A model generated the notes under the pieces. That model was not told where the DNA came from. It did not search any database and saw nothing but the letters and a program-made list of their open reading frames with translations. Of a stretch of 64,000 bases of DNA, positions 57,941 to 64,000 are shown piece by piece. This DNA comes from Lepagella muris. GTDB lineage: Bacteria > Bacteroidota > Bacteroidia > Bacteroidales > Muribaculaceae. Positions within the stretch are counted from its first letter, which is position 1; every line of letters begins with the position of its first letter. The stretch spans positions 124,001 through 188,000 of the forward strand of contig NZ_SRYB01000001.1 in NCBI RefSeq assembly GCF_004793975.1. Reading direction: 5' to 3'. The position numbers were made by a program, and so were the translations under genes.

Positions 57941-59821
57941 TTAGAATGGTAATGGTTCATTAGGGTCTATTGGCCCAAATGGGAAATCCGGGTCAGATTC
58001 TATTGGGGATGAAGCGGTCATATTTGGCATACTGGGCATATTCTCCCACGGCAGTTCCATTTGTGTCTGGGGAATTTTGACTTTATCATTCAGCTTTTGC
58101 TTAACGAAATCCACCATGTCGGCTCTATAATCAACCGCTATGCCGTCACTTTGCTTCCACGGTATAAATCTACCATTGATTACGTTGAATTTAAATGTCG
58201 CATCGCCCGGCTGACCAAGATGCCTGAATTTTACTTTTTCCACCCTTGCGAGGGTGTAGTTCTTACTTTCATCGCGCTCTCGGTGTACCACCATACCGAA
58301 GTCTGCCTTGTCAAAGAATGTCGCAGAACCACTGATGTCATACATTGTCGGCACACCGCCATTTCCGTTATCTTTTCGCACCTTAGTAGGGTGCGCCATT
58401 AAAATGAACAGTAAATCATTCTGCTGGGCGAAAGCCGACATCCGGTTAAGAAGCCTTGATATGTATTGGGTTTCCGTTTCGCCCCTTGACTGTTCGTGTT
58501 CAATGCGGTTAAATGGGTCAAGCACGAAAATACGGATTCCCCAGCGTCTTACAAGATATTTGGCTTTCGCCAAGATATTGTCTATCGTTGAACCATCTTC
58601 CGGCAATACATGAAAGAAATTATTCCGGTAGTAATCCTTTGCGCGGGCATACTGTTCCGGAGATATATGCTCCGAGTGTGGTGTGGATTGCAGTTTCTTT
58701 CCGCAAAGTTTCTCCATAAGTTTTACCGCATGATATTGCATCGGCATATTCTCAGGCGAAAAGAATCCCACCTTGAAATCATATAGGATATTCAGGCGAA
58801 CACACATCTCGTCGATAAATTCCGATTTACCACTGCCGGGGATACCTGTCACTATGAAAAGACGCTTAGTTTCAAGACTGATTAAGGCATCAAGATTTGG
58901 ATGACCTACAAGAAACCCCTTTTGAAGACCATGCTCGTAGATTGAATCAAGTTCATCCTCATAATCATTCAGGGAGAATACACCATCAACCTTTACTTCC
59001 TTTGCATTTCGGAGGCAATTCTCAAGACTTTCTTTGCCGTATTTTTGAAGATGCTCGTTGGCATCCTTGCAATCATCGCCATAAGTAACAATCTTGCATC
59101 TTTCAGCACCGAATCTGCGGATAAGCTCATCACGCAGCAACAAGCCTTTAGTATCGGTATCAGATGCAATATAAATAGTTTCCTTGTCTTCAAACCAGCC
59201 ATCAATGAAGTCATCAAGATAGGTCAGGTTGCTATTTGCGCCATTGGGTACGCTTATACAGTTGGATTTACCAATTTCCACAAATGACAGGCAATCCATT
59301 TCGCCCTCAGTGATTATACATTCGCTTTGACCGGTTATTGAATCAAGATTGTAAGGTATCAGTTCCGCACCGCTTTCAAGCATGAAATCCTTATCTCCCG
59401 TGCGGTACTTGACATTGATTAGTTCGCCATTCAGATAGTAGTTGAATTGGACTGTATTCATCTTCTTGCCTTTCTGGGGCATGTAATGTTCACCCTCGTT
59501 AATCTTCATCTTCTTGAGGGTGTTCTCCGATATTCCACGACCATTGAACCATTCAACCAATTTGCGTGAAAGAGTTGTGATGGGGCGTGGAGTAGGTCTG
59601 CGGTATTCTTTCTTGGGGGCATCATGCGACCTTTCACCAACGTGTATAGTTCCACTCCAACTACAATAATGGCAGTGCCAAACCCCTTTATCCAAGTCAA
59701 CGGATAAGCTCTTATCGCGCTTGTTAGTCCGTCTATCCCGGCATTTGGGGCAAGTCACTTTCATCTTGCCGCTATTGCGTCCAGATGGTATGTCTATGCC
59801 AAAGTCGCTATATGATTTCAT
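57941..59821 (-). CDS. Bifunctional primase-helicase
   Basis: 626 residues, T7 gp4-like layout. A zinc-binding N-terminus has CPKCRD and CHYC, a TOPRIM segment has ECIITEGEMDCLSFVE, and the DnaB-type helicase has Walker A TGIPGSGKS near residue 318 and IRIFVLDPFNRIE. Primes and unwinds phage DNA. A 30-residue proline-rich tail ends the protein. Confidence 0.93.
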   Translation of the reverse strand: MKSYSDFGIDIPSGRNSGKMKVTCPKCRDRRTNKRDKSLSVDLDKGVWHCHYCSWSGTIHVGERSHDAPKKEYRRPTPRPITTLSRKLVEWFNGRGISENTLKKMKINEGEHYMPQKGKKMNTVQFNYYLNGELINVKYRTGDKDFMLESGAELIPYNLDSITGQSECIITEGEMDCLSFVEIGKSNCISVPNGANSNLTYLDDFIDGWFEDKETIYIASDTDTKGLLLRDELIRRFGAERCKIVTYGDDCKDANEHLQKYGKESLENCLRNAKEVKVDGVFSLNDYEDELDSIYEHGLQKGFLVGHPNLDALISLETKRLFIVTGIPGSGKSEFIDEMCVRLNILYDFKVGFFSPENMPMQYHAVKLMEKLCGKKLQSTPHSEHISPEQYARAKDYYRNNFFHVLPEDGSTIDNILAKAKYLVRRWGIRIFVLDPFNRIEHEQSRGETETQYISRLLNRMSAFAQQNDLLFILMAHPTKVRKDNGNGGVPTMYDISGSATFFDKADFGMVVHRERDESKNYTLARVEKVKFRHLGQPGDATFKFNVINGRFIPWKQSDGIAVDYRADMVDFVKQKLNDKVKIPQTQMELPWENMPSMPNMTASSPIESDPDFPFGPIDPNEPLPF

Positions 59822-59827
59822 AGGGAA

Positions 59828-60448
59828 TTACTCCTTATCTTTCTTTTGTTTCTGTTCTTTCTTAATCAGGTTCCAGATTTCCAAAGATTCACGCCTTGTC
59901 ACACCTTTCAGTTCGACAAGATTGAATAATTGGGCGATGCGGTCAACTGTCCGTGGGCCATATTGAGTCAGGGTGTCCGATAAAGAATTGTTTGTGGTCA
60001 CGATTTTAGGTATGTCACTGCGACGGTCGTAGATTGTATTCATCAGATGCGCCACAACATTCAGTTTGTTGCCTACATGGTTCGTAGGGGCTATTTCAGT
60101 GCCAAGCTCATCAAAGCCCATAGGGATTGACTCAAATACTGAGAATCCATCTGTCGCATAACTTCCGCAGAACGTGGGAACATTCACCCATCTTGGACTG
60201 ACCGGCTCGCCACTATCCCTTAGCCAATATCTTTCCACAAACAACATGACCGCTTTCATCAACGTACTTTTGCCTGTGCCGATATTGCCGTATATCCACA
60301 ATCCCTTTTCAGGATTCAATGCGCCTTTCCTATCACGGATACACCAGTGAAAGAGGTCAGTAACGACTTTCTGATTGTCTTTATCGACTACAAAATCATT
60401 GCAGTAGTATTTGATGCAGTCATAAAATAACGCCTTAATGGATTTCAT
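59828..60448 (-). CDS. DnaC-like helicase loader ATPase
   Basis: 206 residues from ATG 60448 (MKSIKALFYDCIKYYCN), which overlaps the upstream gene by 14 nt; the frame's longer start would overlap by 86. GLWIYGNIGTGKSTLMKAV is Walker A, FDELGTE Walker B, and TTNNSLSDTLTQYGPRTVDR a sensor/arginine region. Likely loads the phage helicase. Confidence 0.85.
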   Translation of the reverse strand: MKSIKALFYDCIKYYCNDFVVDKDNQKVVTDLFHWCIRDRKGALNPEKGLWIYGNIGTGKSTLMKAVMLFVERYWLRDSGEPVSPRWVNVPTFCGSYATDGFSVFESIPMGFDELGTEIAPTNHVGNKLNVVAHLMNTIYDRRSDIPKIVTTNNSLSDTLTQYGPRTVDRIAQLFNLVELKGVTRRESLEIWNLIKKEQKQKKDKE

Positions 60449-61292
60449 CTCCGTTTGGCAGCATGAGGCCTTTGCCGGCTGGAGATATACCGTTTGACTG
60501 ATAAGGTCTATTGTTTCCATTGTTTGAATTGTTTTCAGGTTGATATTCGGATTCCCAACAACGGTTGTTTATCCACGTCTGGAGATGCTTGATGTATTCT
60601 TTGGGTGTTCCGCGTGTCCGCATCAGTTCGGCATACGCCTTTGCAGCCGGTAGCAACAAAGGCAGGACTTCACGCCAATCCTTATGTTTTCGCCTGAAAT
60701 TTTCAAATTCAGTAGTCAATCCCCGTTTGGTACCGGGATATGCCTTGCGAAAAACATCAAAATCATCTTTCGCCTTTTGGAGAGTTATACTCTCTTTTCC
60801 CTCTTCTTCCATTCTTTCATTCTTCTCATTCTTTCCATTCTTTTTATTCTTATTATTATTGTTTGTGGCGGTTGGAGTGTCGGTCTGAGGTATGGTCTGA
60901 GGTTCGGCTTGATGGCTGTTTGTTGGCGGTTGGCTGGCGGTTTGTCGGTTGTAACTTTCCTCGCCACCTTGATAACTGTCGTAATTACAGATGGTTATTA
61001 GTGAATGTTTGTTGGTTGTAACAATCACGATTTCTCCTGATGCTACTAACTTATCCAAACATTCACGCAACGCACCGCGCTTGATGTCGATTCGTTCCAT
61101 TATCTTCGCCTGTGATGTCAGGACTTGACCGCGCTTGACCTCAAAGCCATAGCAATAGCCGTCCTTATGATTGGCATTAAGGAGAAGATGAATGAACACT
61201 GCCATCATATTAGGCACACCATACCATCGCCATTCCGTCATCTTGCGATAAAGGCGTATCCAACCGATTTCGGATTGACTTGGATTACTCAT
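60435..61292 (-). CDS. DnaD-like replication initiator / replisome organiser
   Basis: 285 residues. The N-terminal winged helix (GWIRLYRKMTEWRWYGVP, IDIKRGALRECLDKLV) is typical of phage replisome organisers. A low-complexity Q/P/N/K linker follows, then a C-terminal helical part (VLPLLLPAAKAYAELMRTRG). Linker DNA is partly duplicated, inverted, at 21975-22067. The replication origin is often inside this gene, but I see no clear iteron set. Confidence 0.85.
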   Translation of the reverse strand: MSNPSQSEIGWIRLYRKMTEWRWYGVPNMMAVFIHLLLNANHKDGYCYGFEVKRGQVLTSQAKIMERIDIKRGALRECLDKLVASGEIVIVTTNKHSLITICNYDSYQGGEESYNRQTASQPPTNSHQAEPQTIPQTDTPTATNNNNKNKKNGKNEKNERMEEEGKESITLQKAKDDFDVFRKAYPGTKRGLTTEFENFRRKHKDWREVLPLLLPAAKAYAELMRTRGTPKEYIKHLQTWINNRCWESEYQPENNSNNGNNRPYQSNGISPAGKGLMLPNGDEIH

Positions 61293-61307
61293 GGCGATGA
61301 TACCTTA

Positions 61308-61721
61308 TTATGCCCGTTTATAGCGTATATAATCGACAATCTTCACACGTTTGACCTCATCCAGACGTAAGTCATATCCCTGCTTGAGATATTCAGTGGT
61401 GATAGCCGTGGCTTCTGCTACGCTATCAGCGCATACAAGGACTTCATATTTCGTTTCCTTTTCCTTGCCGTTGTCATCAGTGAAAATATCAATGACAATA
61501 GCCTTGAAGAAAGGCTTGTCATCTTCTTTTTCATTGAGAATTTCCTTGACCTTGCTACGAAAGATAGCGTACACGTCAAGTTTATGATTGGGATACTCCT
61601 CATACATAATCTTTTCCGCTTCTGCAAAGAGTTCGGCATCCATGATAAAGTGTTCGTTAACTTCCTTGACTTCACCGCTATCAAGAGTCTTTTCTACTTT
61701 GATTTTTGCTTCGTAATACAT
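61308..61721 (-). CDS. Hypothetical phage protein, 137 aa (RpfE-like pattern)
   Basis: Starts MYYEAKIKVEKTLDSGEVKE. The N-terminal strand-rich part and EHFIMDAELFAEAEKIMYEE recur in Bacteroidales phages and plasmids in my recollection. A C-terminal half VLVCADSVAEATAITTEYL repeats the same alpha/beta unit. Function unknown. Confidence 0.6.
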   Translation of the reverse strand: MYYEAKIKVEKTLDSGEVKEVNEHFIMDAELFAEAEKIMYEEYPNHKLDVYAIFRSKVKEILNEKEDDKPFFKAIVIDIFTDDNGKEKETKYEVLVCADSVAEATAITTEYLKQGYDLRLDEVKRVKIVDYIRYKRA

Positions 61722-61722
61722 A

Positions 61723-61989
61723 TTAGTTCAGATTCATAATCATCAGGTCAGAAAAGGCACGATGTCTTTCACGTTCCTTTTCTGCCACGATGATAGAGTT
61801 TGTAATTATCCTATGTGAATACTGATTGTTCAGCATCAAAGTCGCAAGCGCACTGCCAATCTTATCCTCATCGCCATAAATACTAAATTCAGCCTTATCC
61901 GGATAGATAGTCACGCTAAATTCGGCAATGGGTTTCTGATTGGCAGATGCTTTTGACTTCTTACGTTTCCATCTTGAGAAGAATCCCAC
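61723..61989 (-). CDS. Hypothetical protein, 88 aa
   Basis: Basic N-terminus (MGFFSRWKRKKSKASANQKP) then an alpha/beta domain (EFSVTIYPDKAEFSIYGDED). Overlaps the Prs-like gene by one base. Function unknown. Confidence 0.55.
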   Translation of the reverse strand: MGFFSRWKRKKSKASANQKPIAEFSVTIYPDKAEFSIYGDEDKIGSALATLMLNNQYSHRIITNSIIVAEKERERHRAFSDLMIMNLN

Positions 61990-62843
61990 TATTTGAAGAC
62001 CTTAAAGACTGTTACGTTTTCAGGTAATGGCTCGTCTTCCCAAGCCTTATACGAATTGGTGATATACACATGGTCGTAGGCTTCGGCTACTTTCTTTATG
62101 CCCTCAAGCTGAATGGCATGGGTGACGAGAAGTGACAGGGATTTCGGTTCAAGTTCACGGAGTTTGGGTGCAAGACCAACGAATGTTCCTCCGCCATCGC
62201 AAAGGTCATCAAGCACAAATAAATCCTTGTCTTTGCACTCGGTTTCTCCTGCATCTACTGTGAAGGATAGAAGTTTGCCGGTTTCAGGGTCGCGTTCCTT
62301 TCCGCATACGATATATGGCAGACCATTCGGCTTGTATCGGCTTATTGCTCCGCTGTCAGGCAGCACGGCTACAATATCAAGGTTATTCTCATTTGGACGG
62401 ATTATTTCTTTGTAAAAGTACTCCATCGTAGCCATTACACCGATAGAACTTTTGATTTTCAAGAGAGATGCCGTTGAATGGGGTTCAACGATTCCCACCT
62501 GTAATGCGCCTACACTGTTGATTATGTCGGCAACAAGTTTCAGGGAGAATGGTCGGTTAATGTCAAATAGACGGTCACATCGCATAGACATCATATAGCC
62601 TATGAAAAGATGGTCTATAATCATTTCCTGACGCTTTAGAACGTCTGCCACTTGCATAAGGCAGAATAGGTCATCTGCGCAAGTTATACGGCAATATATG
62701 GATACCGGGATTTTTCGGTTAAGGTCATCAACAGTGACGTGCTTTTCCCCATCGGGGAATGTGGTTATTTTACACCCGGTCTGATTGGTAAGGTTGATTA
62801 CCTGTGGATTGAATCCTACCACTGGACTGCTTATTGATTGCAT
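61989..62843 (-). CDS. Ribose-phosphate pyrophosphokinase-like protein (Prs / Adps-like)
   Basis: 284 residues. ITTFPDGEKHVTV matches the Prs flag/PDGE region, and FVLDDLCDGGGTFVGLA is the PRPP-binding loop. Prs makes PRPP from ribose-5-phosphate. The related phage enzyme Adps makes ADP-ribose-pyrophosphate. It overlaps the Nampt-like gene by 13 nt, so the two are co-translated. This pair is the layout of the NAD+ reconstitution pathway NARP1 (Adps + Namat), which rebuilds NAD+ from ADP-ribose and nicotinamide after immune NADase attack. Sequence reading alone cannot tell Prs from Adps. Confidence 0.85.
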   Translation of the reverse strand: MQSISSPVVGFNPQVINLTNQTGCKITTFPDGEKHVTVDDLNRKIPVSIYCRITCADDLFCLMQVADVLKRQEMIIDHLFIGYMMSMRCDRLFDINRPFSLKLVADIINSVGALQVGIVEPHSTASLLKIKSSIGVMATMEYFYKEIIRPNENNLDIVAVLPDSGAISRYKPNGLPYIVCGKERDPETGKLLSFTVDAGETECKDKDLFVLDDLCDGGGTFVGLAPKLRELEPKSLSLLVTHAIQLEGIKKVAEAYDHVYITNSYKAWEDEPLPENVTVFKVFK

Positions 62844-64000
62844 AGTCTTTTACGGATTTGAGAGAATGAAACTTCTTTGACGAGTTTTCCGTCTTCAAAG
62901 ACGGTTTCAAGGCATCCGCCGGCTTCCTGCTCCTTGCTTACGCAATCGGTAGCATAATATTTGCCGTTTTCGTCTTTATCGACGCGGATAAGACCCTTGA
63001 GGGATTTCTTCATTCCGCTGTCGGTCTTTGGCGATTTGTAGATTTCACGAGCTATACCATCGACCTGACACCATGTGGCTTTCATTGCGAATCCGAGGCT
63101 GTCGCGTGTGCGATACTGATATGTGTAAGAACCTATGCCCAGAACGAGGTTAGTTGCTGCGAAGCCCTTTTCCTCAAGTCTGCGATATATTTCTTTCTGG
63201 CGTTCAATAGTGATGCTATCGCCATAGATGACACCGATATGGGGGTCAAGAACCTTATATCCCTTTTCGTTGGTAATTCCACCGAACAAATCCCATAGGA
63301 GTTCATATACGCCTTTTTTCTCAGCCGATGAAACCTCCATCGCCTTATATACGGGGTCATCAGGATATGTAAGTATGGCTTCCTGTATTGATTCAGAATA
63401 CTGGGCATCTTTCATCACACCGGGGATGTGGTATTCCTTGCCATTGAGTTCAACGATGTCTTCCGGTTTGATACCACAGATGATGTCAACTGGATTACCG
63501 CTGTCAGGGCGAATGACCAAGCGACCATCACGATTCATTATGATGTCCTTGAGGCGAGGCAAGTAGTCAGTAATGACCTGCCATAAATCCCAAGTATCGC
63601 TTACGATGCTACAAAAACCATCGACATAGATTTCCGTAATGAACCGTTTGAACGTCTGAATCTCATCCTCCTTACCACCAGCGCACATGACGCTATGCTC
63701 TGATGCCGGGACGGTCATTGCGATGACTTCCTTTTCCGCGTTTGCGTTATAATATTCTTCTACGGCATCAATAGCGGGGATGGTTTCACTGCCGACAAAT
63801 GATGTCAGATGACCCATTCCGCTTGTGATAGCGGCTTCCAGTCCTGCCATTCCGCGCATTGAGAAGTCATGGCATAGAAAACCGAGATTCACGTCCGGTG
63901 TGAAGCCGGTCTTTTCGGCATGACGTTCAAGCTCCTTGCGGTAGATACGGGCGATTGTCGCTGATGTCATAGGTAGCCAGAACTCACAGGACATTAAGGT
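62831..64000 (-). CDS. Nicotinamide phosphoribosyltransferase-like protein (Nampt / Namat-like), 5' end outside window
   Basis: About 389 residues visible; the frame is open through position 64000, so roughly 90-100 N-terminal residues are missing. Nampt landmarks are DFSMRGMAGLEAAI, PASEHSVMCAGGKEDE with the phosphorylatable histidine, SDTWDLW, RLVIRPDSGNP and GVIYGDSITIE. Nampt joins nicotinamide to PRPP to make NMN; the Namat variant joins it to ADP-ribose-pyrophosphate to give NAD+ directly. It is the likely first enzyme gene of the pair with the Prs-like gene. Confidence 0.9.
   Translation of the reverse strand, partial: TLMSCEFWLPMTSATIARIYRKELERHAEKTGFTPDVNLGFLCHDFSMRGMAGLEAAITSGMGHLTSFVGSETIPAIDAVEEYYNANAEKEVIAMTVPASEHSVMCAGGKEDEIQTFKRFITEIYVDGFCSIVSDTWDLWQVITDYLPRLKDIIMNRDGRLVIRPDSGNPVDIICGIKPEDIVELNGKEYHIPGVMKDAQYSESIQEAILTYPDDPVYKAMEVSSAEKKGVYELLWDLFGGITNEKGYKVLDPHIGVIYGDSITIERQKEIYRRLEEKGFAATNLVLGIGSYTYQYRTRDSLGFAMKATWCQVDGIAREIYKSPKTDSGMKKSLKGLIRVDKDENGKYYATDCVSKEQEAGGCLETVFEDGKLVKEVSFSQIRKRLCNQ

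Noticed and set aside
1..64000. CRISPR arrays, insertion sequences, integrase and att sites
   Set aside because: I saw no spaced direct repeats, transposase or recombinase motifs, so none is reported.

Overview
The window is a stretch of a tailed (siphovirus-like) phage or prophage genome whose host is most likely a Bacteroidales bacterium. Recognisable phage genes are terminase, portal, scaffold, major capsid, head-tail joining proteins and a 2063-residue tape measure protein. The intergenic promoters match the Bacteroidetes form (TTTG or TTG, 19-20 bp spacer, TAnnTTTG), and genes lack obvious Shine-Dalgarno sites. No integrase is visible, so lifestyle is undecided, but a divergent Xre/operator control region and a Rha gene would suit a temperate or formerly temperate phage.

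Layout. Positions 1-4408 (minus) hold the head and tail-joining module, read from scaffold through decoration and major capsid to a cut-off tail-tube gene. Positions 4602-16206 (minus) are an accessory/early block with radical SAM enzymes, a Tad2-type anti-Thoeris protein, a sliding clamp and dCMP deaminase. Positions 16395-17932 (plus) carry an Xre regulator coupled to a complete methionyl-tRNA formyltransferase. Positions 18071-21835 are a divergent regulatory region, and 22295-24414 (minus) hold small unknown genes. Positions 24627-31888 (minus) are the packaging/lysis unit: an initiator-like tRNA gene comes first, then an ASCH-like gene, a PAPS-reductase/ParB pair, endolysin, small basic proteins, terminases and portal. 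Positions 31981-33394 (minus) and 33575-34157 (plus) are regulatory and small genes. Positions 34779-41404 (plus) carry the tape measure and a distal-tail protein. Positions 41460-64000 (minus) are early metabolism, DNA methylation and replication, ending in a Prs-like/Nampt-like pair.

Main discovery. Five minus-strand ORFs, including the major capsid gene and the tail-tube gene, have no ATG/GTG/TTG where they should start. Each has GTT in the context GA-GTT instead, four of them GAGTTA. The same genome encodes a 73-nt tRNA built like bacterial initiator tRNA (1-72 mismatch, G2:C71, C3:G70, G4:C69, A11:T24) but with anticodon AAC, which reads GUU. Its loop bases T37 and T38 could extend pairing to the conserved GA before the codon. 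The phage also encodes a full-length formyltransferase. I infer a dedicated, late-gene-specific translation-initiation system that starts proteins at GUU, possibly with formyl-valine.

Other points of note. The NAD-related counter-defence set combines Tad2 with a Prs/Nampt pair of NARP type. An RlmN/Cfr-like enzyme has its catalytic C-terminal cysteine on a separate 39-residue ORF. A C5-cytosine methyltransferase is split across two ORFs. All three phage methyltransferases end in sliding-clamp-binding QxxLF motifs. Runs of eight G or C cluster in the methyltransferase locus.
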